From positions 1 to 6,715 of the forward strand of contig CAJOIG010000088.1 of assembly GCA_905234575.1 (NCBI GenBank): a stretch of DNA of 6,715 nt. Reading direction: 5' to 3'. The notes under the pieces were generated by a model that searched no databases, was not told the DNA's origin, and saw only the letters and a list, made by a program, of their open reading frames with translations. The stretch comes from an uncultured Oscillospiraceae bacterium. Lineage in GTDB: Bacteria > Bacillota > Clostridia > Oscillospirales > Oscillospiraceae. Position numbers and translations under genes: made by a program. Below, piece by piece: positions 1 through 6,539 of the stretch (positions within the stretch are counted from its first letter, which is position 1; every line of letters starts with the position of its first letter).

Positions 1-1140
1 CGGCTCCGGCGCGGGAGCGCCGCGTTTCGCGGTCATGCGGGGCCAGAGGTATTCCCGGAAGAAGAAGTCCGAGATGGCGGCGAAGGGGATGGCGAGCAGG
101 ACGCCCGCCGCGCCGAACATCCGCCCGCCCACCACGATGGCGGCGAGAACCCACAGGGACGAGACGCCGAGGCTGTCGCCGTAGAGGTTCGGCTTGAGGA
201 TGTAGCCGTCGATGCTCTGGAGGATGAAGGTGAAGATGACGAAGGCCAGCACGCCCTGGGGCCGCACGAGGAGCAGGATGAGCGCGCCGATGACGCCGCC
301 GGCGATGGGGCCGAAGGTGGGCACGAGGTTCGCCGCCCCGACCACCACGGACAGCAGGAGCATGTACGGAAGACCGGCGATCCGCATGAAGATGAAGTTC
401 ACGACGGCCACGATGAGCGCGTCCAGCAGGTCGCAGGTGATGAAGCGGATGAGGATGCGGTTGCAGCGGCGCAGGAAGCTGACCGCCCGGGGATACTGGG
501 CCGGGGTCAGCCGGGCCTGCAGCAGCTTTTTCGTGATGTGGAGCAGGCGCTCCTTGTCCAGCAGGAAATAGATGGCGAGGATGAAGGTGATGACGGTATT
601 GACAAAGCCCTTGCCAATGGTGTAGGAGGTGTTGATGATCCGGCCGATGTTGTCCTGGACGAGGACGGTGAGGTTTTGCAGCAGGCGGTTTCCGTACTCC
701 GTGAAGGTGGACAGATCGATGGTGACGCCGGCGATCTCAAGGTCGACCGTCTCGAGCAGGTCCCGCAGGGAGGCGGCGTAGTATCCGAGGTTCCCGATGA
801 GAGCGCTGATGCTGGTCACGAGCTGGGGGACCAGGGCGGAGAGGAACAGGGCGACGAGCAGGAGGATCGTTGCGATGGCGAGGACGATGGCGACGCGCCG
901 GGCGACCCACGGCCGCTTGGCCCGGCGGAAGAACACATGCTCATAGAGCACCACGAGGGCGTCGATGATGTACGCGAGGGTCGCGCCCCAGAAGACCGGC
1001 GCGATGAAGCGGAAGATGCCGCTGATGGCGGCGAGGAGCCCGTGGATGTGGGCGAAGATCAGGTACAGGAGCACCGCGGAGCAGGTCGCGACGGTATAGG
1101 GGACCCACCGGTGTCCCAGGATGCTGCGGAGCTTTCGCAC
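1..1140 (-). CDS. AI-2E family transporter (PerM/YdiK-like permease), 3' end beyond window
   Basis: Integral inner-membrane protein of the AI-2E transporter superfamily. Known members include autoinducer-2 exporters and Na+/H+ antiporters, and the substrate cannot be told from sequence. I translated the minus strand by hand: 380 codons are open with no stop, so only a short C-terminal tail is missing. About eight hydrophobic segments are visible, near residues 14-33, 42-64, 82-104, 179-196, 236-256, 259-282, 284-306 and 325-350. A more polar region between about 105 and 178 is the usual extracytoplasmic stretch. Family hallmarks are the glycine/proline motif ANLVPTFGPIAGG (about 270-282) and DGYILKPNLYGDSLGVSSL (311-329), which resembles the conserved xPxxxGxxLGxxxL segment. 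The start is GTG at 1138-1140, chosen because AAGGAGG (minus strand, 1150-1156) lies 9 bases upstream. It is transcribed alone and divergently from the glycosyltransferase gene. Confidence 0.88.
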   Translation of the reverse strand, partial: MRKLRSILGHRWVPYTVATCSAVLLYLIFAHIHGLLAAISGIFRFIAPVFWGATLAYIIDALVVLYEHVFFRRAKRPWVARRVAIVLAIATILLLVALFLSALVPQLVTSISALIGNLGYYAASLRDLLETVDLEIAGVTIDLSTFTEYGNRLLQNLTVLVQDNIGRIINTSYTIGKGFVNTVITFILAIYFLLDKERLLHITKKLLQARLTPAQYPRAVSFLRRCNRILIRFITCDLLDALIVAVVNFIFMRIAGLPYMLLLSVVVGAANLVPTFGPIAGGVIGALILLLVRPQGVLAFVIFTFILQSIDGYILKPNLYGDSLGVSSLWVLAAIVVGGRMFGAAGVLLAIPFAAISDFFFREYLWPRMTAKRGAPAPEP

Positions 1141-1162
1141 GGCGCCGCACCTCCTTCCCGTC

Positions 1163-1174
1163 GAAACTCGTTTC
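1163..1174. repeat. Inverted repeat GAAAC-N2-GTTTC, possible operator of the permease gene
   Basis: Perfect five-base arms (1163-1167 and 1170-1174) are separated by two bases. They sit about where minus-strand transcription of the permease would begin, between its -10 box and its ribosome binding site. A second small inverted repeat, CTATT/AATAG (1174-1178 and 1184-1188), overlaps the -10 box. The position suits a repressor site or a small 5' hairpin, but arms this short can occur by chance. Confidence 0.25.
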
Positions 1175-1181
1175 TATTTGT

Positions 1182-1211
1182 AGAATAGCCCACCGGAGGG
1201 ATGGTTGTCAA
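1182..1211 (-). promoter_or_regulatory. Sigma-A type promoter for the AI-2E family gene
   Basis: On the minus strand a perfect -35 box TTGACA (1206-1211) is followed, after 18 bases, by TATTCT (1182-1187) as the -10 box. Transcription would start near 1175, leaving a leader of about 35 bases before the GTG start. The 18-base spacer and imperfect -10 box suggest moderate strength. Confidence 0.6.
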
Positions 1212-1236
1212 GGCGGTGGAGGGAAAAACACGTTTC

Positions 1237-1265
1237 TTGCAAGTCCCGCCGGGGCATGCTATGAT
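1237..1265 (+). promoter_or_regulatory. Extended -10 sigma-A promoter for the glycosyltransferase gene
   Basis: The -35 box TTGCAA (1237-1242) and the -10 box TATGAT (1260-1265) are exactly 17 bases apart. TGC directly before the -10 box makes it an extended -10 promoter. Transcription would start near 1272, giving a leader of about 24 bases that contains GAAGGAGG (1281-1288), 7 bases before the ATG. The -35 box lies inside the 8-base palindrome CTTGCAAG (1236-1243). Confidence 0.7.
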
Positions 1266-1295
1266 AGGAGCAGCAACATCGAAGGAGGCGCCGCC

Positions 1296-2264
1296 ATGGA
1301 ACCGATCCTGTGGATGGTCATTCCCTGCTACAACGAGGAGGAGGTCCTGCCCGTCACCGCGCCGCTGTTCCTCGCGGAGCTGCGGGATCTCGCACAGAAG
1401 GGGAAGATCTCGCCCGACAGCCGCGTCCTGTTCGTGAACGACGGCAGCCGGGACGGGACCTGGGACGTCATCCGGGGGCTTGCCGCCGCGGACGAGCACT
1501 ACCTCGGCGTCGCCCAGAGCCGCAACCGCGGCCACCAGAACGCCGTGCTGGCCGGGCTCATGGAGGCCCTGGAAAACGGCGCGGACATCACGATCTCCAT
1601 CGACTGCGACGGCCAGGACGACGTGACCGCCATGGAGGCCATGGTGGACGCCTGGCGCGACGGCTGCGAGATCGTCTACGGCGTGCGCTCGAAGCGGGAC
1701 ACGGACACGTTTTTCAAACGCGTCACGGCGGAGGGCTTCTATAAGCTCCTGCGGGGCATGGGGGCGGAGGTCGTCTTCAACCACGCGGACTACCGGCTTG
1801 TCTCCGCCCGGGCCCTGCGGGCCTTCGCGGACTTCCATGAGGTCAACCTGTTCCTCCGGGGGATGTTCCCCCTGGTGGGCTTCAAGAGCACCTGCGTGAG
1901 CTATGAGCGCCGGGAGCGCCTCGCGGGGAAGAGCCACTATCCCCTGGGGAAGATGCTCGCGCTGGCCTTCGACGGCATCACGAGCCTCAGCGTGCGGCCC
2001 ATCCGGCTCATCACGGGCTTCGGCGGCGTCGTGGCGCTTCTGAGCTTCGTCGGGGTGATCTACGCCCTGGTGGCGTCGGCGCTTGGCCGGACCGTCGCCG
2101 GCTGGACCAGCATGACCTGCATCATCTGCTTCGTCTCCGGCATCCAGCTCGTGTCCCTCGGCGTCATCGGGGAGTACATCGGCAAGATCTATCTTGAGAC
2201 CAAGGCCCGTCCGCGGTACATCCTCAGCGAGCGGACGTACGGCGACCCCGGGGAGCGCCGCTGA
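1296..2264 (+). CDS. Family 2 glycosyltransferase, GtrB/DPM1-like, with two C-terminal membrane helices
   Basis: Predicted to transfer a sugar from a nucleotide sugar to a polyprenyl phosphate at the cytoplasmic face of the membrane, feeding modification of cell-surface glycans. The GT-A domain fills roughly residues 1-230. It starts with VIPCYNEEE (8-16), then NDGSRDGT (48-55), SRNRGHQNAVLAG (75-87, substrate loop) and the metal-binding DxD as D103/D105 in SIDCDGQDD. The family motif YGVRSKRDTDTFFKR (128-142) and NHADYRLVS (162-170) follow. Two hydrophobic helices are at about 238-260 and 271-291, and the signature GEYIGKIYLETKARPRYI (292-309) closes the protein. At 322 residues it matches GtrB/YkcC-like enzymes. 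The donor sugar and lipid acceptor are unknown. It has its own promoter and appears monocistronic. The flanking operon is functionally unrelated. Confidence 0.9.
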   Translation: MEPILWMVIPCYNEEEVLPVTAPLFLAELRDLAQKGKISPDSRVLFVNDGSRDGTWDVIRGLAAADEHYLGVAQSRNRGHQNAVLAGLMEALENGADITISIDCDGQDDVTAMEAMVDAWRDGCEIVYGVRSKRDTDTFFKRVTAEGFYKLLRGMGAEVVFNHADYRLVSARALRAFADFHEVNLFLRGMFPLVGFKSTCVSYERRERLAGKSHYPLGKMLALAFDGITSLSVRPIRLITGFGGVVALLSFVGVIYALVASALGRTVAGWTSMTCIICFVSGIQLVSLGVIGEYIGKIYLETKARPRYILSERTYGDPGERR

Positions 2265-2296
2265 TCCCGCGAAAGCGCCCGGAGGGTTTCAACAAA

Positions 2297-2338
2297 AAAT
2301 CCCCGAGAATTTCGGCATGATTCCCAAAAAGGGGATTT
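2297..2338. repeat. Inverted repeat AAATCCCC/GGGGATTT upstream of the molybdenum operon
   Basis: Perfect 8-base arms at 2297-2304 and 2331-2338 are separated by 26 bases. Inside them a second short pair, GAAT (2307-2310) and ATTC (2320-2323), can form, and CCC-AAAAA-GGG (2323-2333) is an alternative pairing for the right arm. The right arm runs into the -35 box of the next promoter. In RNA read through from the glycosyltransferase it could be a weak terminator, followed by GATTTT. As DNA it could be an operator. The long loop makes an efficient intrinsic terminator unlikely. Confidence 0.35.
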
Positions 2339-2365
2339 GATTTTCCGCCACCGGTTCTCTATAAT
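2337..2365 (+). promoter_or_regulatory. Strong sigma-A promoter of the mocA-xanthine dehydrogenase operon
   Basis: TTGATT (2337-2342) and the perfect consensus TATAAT (2360-2365) are 17 bases apart. Transcription would begin near 2372, leaving a leader of roughly 60 bases before the TTG start at 2434. This leader includes a small hairpin, GAAGAG with TTCTTC (2389-2394 and 2403-2408, one G-U pair). This is the best promoter match in the window and probably drives all four genes down to the terminator at 6500. Confidence 0.75.
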
Positions 2366-2433
2366 AAGGAGAGGGTTATTCTTTTATCGAAGAGGATAGC
2401 GATTCTTCTTTATTGCAGGGGCAGGTGGCTTTT

Positions 2434-3072
2434 TTGCGGAAGGAAACAGCGATCCATGCCCTGGTCCTCGCCGCGGGGCGCTCCCGCCGCATGGGCGATT
2501 TCAAGCCGCTGCTGCCGCTGCGGGGCCGGACCCTGATCGAAAACAGCGTGGGCAGCGCGCTCTCCGGCGGCGCGGAGACGGTGACCGTGGTGACGGGCTG
2601 CCGGGCCGACGAGGTGGAGCGGGTGCTCGCCCGGGCCTTCGGGGAGCGCGTCCGCTTCGTCCGCAACGACGCCTACGCCGAGACGGATATGCTGCGTTCC
2701 GCGCAGCTCGGCGCGGCGGCCCTGCCGGCGTGCGGGGCGTTTTTCCTCCTGCCGGGGGATATGCCGGTGGTGTCCCCGGAGACCTTCGCGAAGCTCCGGG
2801 CGGCGTATGCGCGGGAGCCTGCGCCCCTGGTCTTCCCGACACTGGACGGCCGCCGGAAGCATCCGCCGCTGATCGACGCGGCGCTCATCCCCGCGATCCT
2901 CGCCTTTGACGGCGAGGGCGGACTGCGGGAGCTTTGGCGGCGATACGAGGGCGAGCTCCGCACCGTTCCGGTGGACGACGCCGGCGTCCGGATCGATGTG
3001 GACACGCCGCGCGATTATGAAACATGCATGCAGACCTGCGAAGTACAGGGCAAAGAGAAGAAGGAGGTTTGA
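2434..3072 (+). CDS. mocA: MocA-like molybdenum cofactor cytidylyltransferase
   Basis: Cytoplasmic nucleotidyltransferase of the MobA/MocA fold. Family members use CTP to convert Mo-molybdopterin into the cytosine dinucleotide (MCD) cofactor of xanthine dehydrogenase-type enzymes. From the TTG start (212 residues), the N-terminal nucleotide-binding loop LAAGRSRRMG is at 12-21 with K24 following. The metal-binding GDMP motif is at 108-111, after the segment NDAYAETDMLRSAQLG (78-93). KHPPLID and a C-terminal DVDTPRDYE are also typical. No in-frame ATG lies before the LAAG motif. TTG 2434 is preferred because AGGTGG (2423-2428) is 5 bases upstream and it gives a normal short N-terminus. TTG 2413 and GTG 2425 are alternatives with worse ribosome binding sites. 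It is first in the operon and ends 5 bases before the next gene. The position parallels pucB in the Bacillus purine operon. Specificity for CTP is inferred from context. Confidence 0.85.
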   Translation: MRKETAIHALVLAAGRSRRMGDFKPLLPLRGRTLIENSVGSALSGGAETVTVVTGCRADEVERVLARAFGERVRFVRNDAYAETDMLRSAQLGAAALPACGAFFLLPGDMPVVSPETFAKLRAAYAREPAPLVFPTLDGRRKHPPLIDAALIPAILAFDGEGGLRELWRRYEGELRTVPVDDAGVRIDVDTPRDYETCMQTCEVQGKEKKEV

Positions 3073-3077
3073 TCGAG

Positions 3078-5201
3078 ATGGATAAGATCAGTCAGAGCGT
3101 CGTCAAAAAAGACCATGCGACGAAGATCTCCGGCCGCAGCGTCTACGTCGCCGACTATCCCTCGGAGGGCGTCCTCTGCGGGAAGCTGCTCCACGCGAAG
3201 GTCGCCCGCGCCCGGGTGGTGCGGGTCGAGGTGCCGGAGCTGCCGGAGGGATACTTCTATGTCGACGCGAAGGACGTCCCGGGCGACAACAACGTGAACA
3301 TCGTGCTGGACGATACGCCTGTTTACTGCCGGGACACCGTCGAGTACATCGGCGAGCCCATCGCCATGCTGTGCGGGCCCGACGAGGCGGAGGTCGAGCG
3401 GCTGCGCGACGCCTGCCGGGTCGTGTACGAGGAGCTGGAGCCGGTGCTCGATCTGCGCGCGGCGACGGAGACCTTTTTCGATTATCACTACGGCCACGGC
3501 GATGTGGACGGGGCCTTTGCCGAGGCGGATGCGATCTACGACGAGGAGTTCGAGACCGGCTATCAGGAGCAGGCGTACCTCGAGACGCAGGGCATGATGG
3601 CGGAGCCGGAGGAGAGCGGGCGGATGTTCGTCCACGGCTCCTCCCAGTGCGCCTACTATATCCACGGCGCGGTGGCGCGGGCCCTGGGCTGCGGCCCGTC
3701 CGGCGTCCACATCCTGCAGGACGTGACCGGCGGCGGCTTCGGCGGCAAGGAGGCGTTCCCCTCCATCCTCGGCTGCCAGGTCGCGGTGGCGGCCCGCAAG
3801 TGCGGCAGGCCCGTGCGCTGCGTGTTCGACCGGCGGGAGGACATGGAATACACCTCCAAGCGCCATCCGTCCCTCTGCCGCTATAAGGTCGCGGTCAAGG
3901 ACGGGCGGGTCACGGCGATGGACATCGACGTGGTGTTCAACGCCGGCGCGTATTCGACCCTCTCCGCCGTGGTGCTCCAGCGGGGCATCATCGCCGCCCC
4001 TGGCGTCTACGACGTCCCGAACCTCCGCGTCCACGGCTGCGCGCGCAAAACGAATACCTCGCCCTGCGGGGCCTACCGCGGGTTCGGCGCGCCCCAGACC
4101 TTCTTCGCGGTGGAGATGATGATGGACCACATCGCCCGGGACCTCGGCGTGGACTCCCTCGCCTTCAAGCAGGCCCATCTCGTGAAGCAGGGCGACAGCA
4201 CCTCCACCTGCGGCCGGTACCACTTCCCGGTGCCCCTGCCCGCGATGATCGAGGAGGTCGAAACGGCGTGCTCCTACCGGGAGAAGCGCGCGGCATACGC
4301 AAAGCCCCAGACCGGGCGCTATCGCCGCGGCATCGGCATGTCCCTGTACTTCCACGGCGCGGGCTTTACCGGCTCCGGCGAGCGGGACCTCATCAAGGCC
4401 GTGGCGAAGCTGCGAAAGTACCGGGACGGCACGGTGGAGGTGCTGGCCTCCAACGGCGACATCGGCCAGGGCGTGCGGACGACCTTCCCGAAGATCGTGG
4501 CCCACGAGCTCAATCTCCCGCTGGACAAGGTGTTCTACGACCATCCCGACACCGCGCGGGTGCCGGATTCCGGCCCGACCGTCGCGTCGCGCTCGCTGAT
4601 GATCGTGGGCGAGCTGCTGCGCCGCGCCGCCATTCATCTGCGCGAGGTGTGGGTCGACGGCGAGGAGCAGGAGGTCGAGGAGCGCTATAAGGAGCCCGAC
4701 TTCATGATCCCCTTCGACATCACGAAATTCGACGGCGACGCCTATCCCACCTACGCCTGGGCCGTCAACGCCATCGAGCTCGAGATCGACACCCTCACCG
4801 GAACGTCGAAGGTGCTCGGCGCCTACGGCTCCTTCGACGTGGGCACGCCCGTGGACTACAATATCGTCCTCGGCCAGATGGAGGGCGGCTTCCTCCAGGG
4901 CATCGGCTACGCCTCCATCGAGAAGATGGACTGCGACGACAAGGGCCGCATCCGCAACAATTCCTTCTCCGACTATCTCATCCCGACGACCAAGGACGTG
5001 CCGAACCTGCGTTGCATGCTCCATGTGGAGAAGTACCCCGACGGGCCCTACGGCGCCAAGGGGGCGGGCGAGCTGCCGCTCGTGGGCGCTCCGGCCGCGT
5101 ATCTCGAGGCGGTCGAGCAGGCGCTGGGCGGAAGCTCGCTCCATCACGCGCCGTTCACGGCGGAGGATACGCTCGCCGTCATCGCAAAGGAGGGTGTTTG
5201 A
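3078..5201 (+). CDS. xdhA: Xanthine dehydrogenase-family molybdopterin-binding (large) subunit
   Basis: Catalytic subunit of a three-part molybdenum hydroxylase, 707 residues. The N-terminal a/b hammerhead domain covers about 10-130, followed by the Moco-binding domains. Motifs seen: YLETQG near 170, GGGFGGKE (218-225), RREDME with E254, AYRGFGAPQ with R334, GDIGQGV with Q464, PDSGPTVASRS (496-506), and GAKGAGELP (659-667) with the catalytic glutamate E665. By alignment from memory, E254, R334 and E665 correspond to bovine xanthine oxidase E802, R880 and E1261. The first two are replaced in aldehyde oxidases, so a purine-like substrate is favoured. The protein is shorter than usual (about 750); the region between 506 and 560 looks compacted. 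The start is ATG 3078, with AAGGAGG (3061-3067) 10 bases upstream; an in-frame ATG at 3024 inside mocA is rejected. The exact substrate is not proven. Confidence 0.88.
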   Translation: MDKISQSVVKKDHATKISGRSVYVADYPSEGVLCGKLLHAKVARARVVRVEVPELPEGYFYVDAKDVPGDNNVNIVLDDTPVYCRDTVEYIGEPIAMLCGPDEAEVERLRDACRVVYEELEPVLDLRAATETFFDYHYGHGDVDGAFAEADAIYDEEFETGYQEQAYLETQGMMAEPEESGRMFVHGSSQCAYYIHGAVARALGCGPSGVHILQDVTGGGFGGKEAFPSILGCQVAVAARKCGRPVRCVFDRREDMEYTSKRHPSLCRYKVAVKDGRVTAMDIDVVFNAGAYSTLSAVVLQRGIIAAPGVYDVPNLRVHGCARKTNTSPCGAYRGFGAPQTFFAVEMMMDHIARDLGVDSLAFKQAHLVKQGDSTSTCGRYHFPVPLPAMIEEVETACSYREKRAAYAKPQTGRYRRGIGMSLYFHGAGFTGSGERDLIKAVAKLRKYRDGTVEVLASNGDIGQGVRTTFPKIVAHELNLPLDKVFYDHPDTARVPDSGPTVASRSLMIVGELLRRAAIHLREVWVDGEEQEVEERYKEPDFMIPFDITKFDGDAYPTYAWAVNAIELEIDTLTGTSKVLGAYGSFDVGTPVDYNIVLGQMEGGFLQGIGYASIEKMDCDDKGRIRNNSFSDYLIPTTKDVPNLRCMLHVEKYPDGPYGAKGAGELPLVGAPAAYLEAVEQALGGSSLHHAPFTAEDTLAVIAKEGV

Positions 5202-5202
5202 C

Positions 5203-5676
5203 ATGGCGGACATTCGTTTTACACTCAACGGCCGGGCGGTCGCCTACGCCGGCAGCGCGGGGGACCGTCTGCTGGACGTGCTGCGCCGCGACTATCGCTG
5301 CACCAGCGTCAAATGCGGCTGCAAGGAGGGCGAGTGCGGCGCGTGCTCCGTGCTCATCGACGGCGTTCTGATGAACTCCTGCTGTGTCGCCATGGGCGCG
5401 GTGGAGGGATCCAGTGTCGTGACCATGGAGGGCTTCCGGGAGACGGAGCGCTTTGCGGCGCTCAGTAAGGCCTTCGGGGACCTCTCCGCTGTGCAGTGCG
5501 GCTTCTGCATCCCCGGCATGGTGCTCGCGGCGGAGGCGCTGCTGTCCAAAAACGCACACCCCACCGAGGACGAGATCCGGGAGGGACTTTCCGGCAACCT
5601 CTGCCGCTGCACGGGGTATAACGCCATCGTGAACGCGGTGAATAACGCCGCAAAGGAGGGCAACGGACTATGGTAA
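5203..5676 (+). CDS. xdhC: Xanthine dehydrogenase-family [2Fe-2S] (small) subunit
   Basis: Electron-transfer subunit carrying electrons from the molybdenum centre to FAD, 157 residues, a normal length for the family. The N-terminal plant-type ferredoxin domain binds one cluster through C40, C45, C48 and C60, in GCKEGECGACSVLIDG plus the following NSC. The C-terminal four-helix domain binds the second cluster through C99 and C102 (QCGFCIPGM) and C134 and C136 (NLCRCTGY). All eight ligands are present. Additional cysteines at 33, 38 and 61 are not part of the standard set. The start is ATG 5203, one base after the large-subunit stop codon, with AAAGGAGGG (5186-5194) upstream. The 3' end overlaps the FAD subunit gene by 7 bases, so the two are probably translationally coupled. 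Confidence 0.93.
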   Translation: MADIRFTLNGRAVAYAGSAGDRLLDVLRRDYRCTSVKCGCKEGECGACSVLIDGVLMNSCCVAMGAVEGSSVVTMEGFRETERFAALSKAFGDLSAVQCGFCIPGMVLAAEALLSKNAHPTEDEIREGLSGNLCRCTGYNAIVNAVNNAAKEGNGLW

Positions 5677-6491
5677 ACGGCTATGTCGCGGCCTCGCTTT
5701 CGGAGGCGCTGGAGATCCGCGCGGCGCACGACGTCGTCCCCTACGCCGGCGGCACCGATCTGATGGTGGAGAACCGTCCGAACGTCACCTATCTCTTTCT
5801 GAACAAGGTCCCGGAGCTGAAGCGGATCACGGTGGACGATGAATTTATCCGCATCGGCGCGGGCGTCACCTTCACCGAGGCGCTCGCGAGCCCCGACGTG
5901 CCGCCGCTCATGAAGGAGGCCGTCTCGCGCATCGCCGCGCCCGCCATCCGGAACGCCGGCACCTTCGGCGGCAACCTCGGAAACGGCTCCGCCAAAGCGG
6001 ATTCGGTCCTCATTGAGTTCGTCGCGGACGCGAAGCTGCGCCTCGTCTCGAAAGGCTGCGAGCGCGTCGTCGACGTGGACAAATTCTATCTCGGACGCAA
6101 GAAGCTCGATCTGCGGAGCGACGAGCTTATCGCGGAGATCCTGCTGCCGAAGCAGGGCCTGGAGCAGTATTCCTACGAAAAGGTCGGCGGACGCAACGCG
6201 CTCGCCATCTCCCGCGTGTCCTTCGCGGGCGTGTTCGGCCTGGAGGACGGGCGGATCACGAACGTCGCCGCCGCCTTCGGCGCGGTGGCGGACACCGTCC
6301 TGCGCTATAAGGACCTTGAGGCGACGCTCCTCGGCAAGACCGTCGAGGAAGCCAAAGCGCTCAAGGCGGACTACCTCCGGGCCTACGCCGAGCGCATGAC
6401 GCTCACCCGGGGCCGCGTCAGCGCGGAATACCGCAAGAACGTGTGCATGAACCTGCTGGACGCCTTCCTGACGAAGTTCGGCATCGGATAA
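5670..6491 (+). CDS. xdhB: Xanthine dehydrogenase-family FAD-binding (medium) subunit
   Basis: Flavin subunit that receives electrons from the [2Fe-2S] clusters and passes them to NAD+ or another acceptor, 273 residues. The N-terminal FAD-binding domain of the PCMH type shows YAGGTDLM (25-32), the pyrophosphate-binding loop, and IRNAGTFGGNLGNGSAKAD (93-111), the second FAD-contact motif. The CO dehydrogenase flavoprotein C-terminal domain begins around 170 with YEKVGGRNALAISRVS. There is no cysteine-rich [4Fe-4S] insertion like that of 4-hydroxybenzoyl-CoA reductase. It starts at ATG 5670 inside the end of the small-subunit gene (ATGGTAA overlap), with AAAGGAGGG (5652-5660) 9 bases upstream. 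It is slightly shorter than E. coli XdhB but all core motifs are intact. The gene order large-small-medium differs from E. coli xdhABC. A terminator hairpin begins 8 bases after the stop. Confidence 0.92.
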   Translation: MVNGYVAASLSEALEIRAAHDVVPYAGGTDLMVENRPNVTYLFLNKVPELKRITVDDEFIRIGAGVTFTEALASPDVPPLMKEAVSRIAAPAIRNAGTFGGNLGNGSAKADSVLIEFVADAKLRLVSKGCERVVDVDKFYLGRKKLDLRSDELIAEILLPKQGLEQYSYEKVGGRNALAISRVSFAGVFGLEDGRITNVAAAFGAVADTVLRYKDLEATLLGKTVEEAKALKADYLRAYAERMTLTRGRVSAEYRKNVCMNLLDAFLTKFGIG

Positions 6492-6499
6492 GAACAGCG

Positions 6500-6525
6500 A
6501 AAAGCCGCGCGAGCCGCGGCTTTTT
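6500..6525 (+). terminator. Intrinsic terminator after the FAD subunit gene
   Basis: A perfect 10-base-pair stem, AAAAGCCGCG (6500-6509) with CGCGGCTTTT (6515-6524), has a 5-base loop and runs directly into TTTTT (6521-6525). This is a classic rho-independent terminator, 8 bases after the stop codon at 6491. The next ribosome binding site begins only four bases after it, so it probably tunes readthrough into the following gene rather than isolating it. Confidence 0.85.
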
Positions 6526-6539
6526 GCCAAGGAGGAGCT

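Noticed and set aside
538..1188. Plus-strand frame of 216 codons, very rich in Glu, Asp and Gly
   Set aside because: It lies opposite the AI-2E family gene, whose translation shows clear membrane helices and family motifs. The acidic composition is the shadow of its codon bias.
1059..1937. Minus-strand 292-codon frame across the divergent promoter region and glycosyltransferase
   Set aside because: It is antisense to a well-supported glycosyltransferase and crosses both predicted promoters. The composition is shadow-like and no motif is seen.
2265..2290. Small hairpins after the glycosyltransferase stop (CGC-GAAA-GCG and CCC-GGA-GGG followed by TTT)
   Set aside because: Stems of only three base pairs are too weak to call a terminator.
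2366..2433. Possible molybdenum cofactor riboswitch in the operon leader
   Set aside because: The leader from the predicted start is only about 60 bases, much shorter than Moco riboswitches, and shows just one small hairpin.
3024..3077. Upstream ATG of the large-subunit frame at 3024
   Set aside because: It would overlap the end of mocA by about 50 bases and lacks a ribosome binding site. ATG 3078 has AAGGAGG at a normal distance and gives a typical N-terminus.
3015..5228. A 737-codon open frame antisense to the large-subunit gene
   Set aside because: It mirrors the codon-phase GC bias of the real gene. The product is low-complexity, rich in H, R, A, V, L and D, with no domain motif, no ribosome binding site and no independent promoter.
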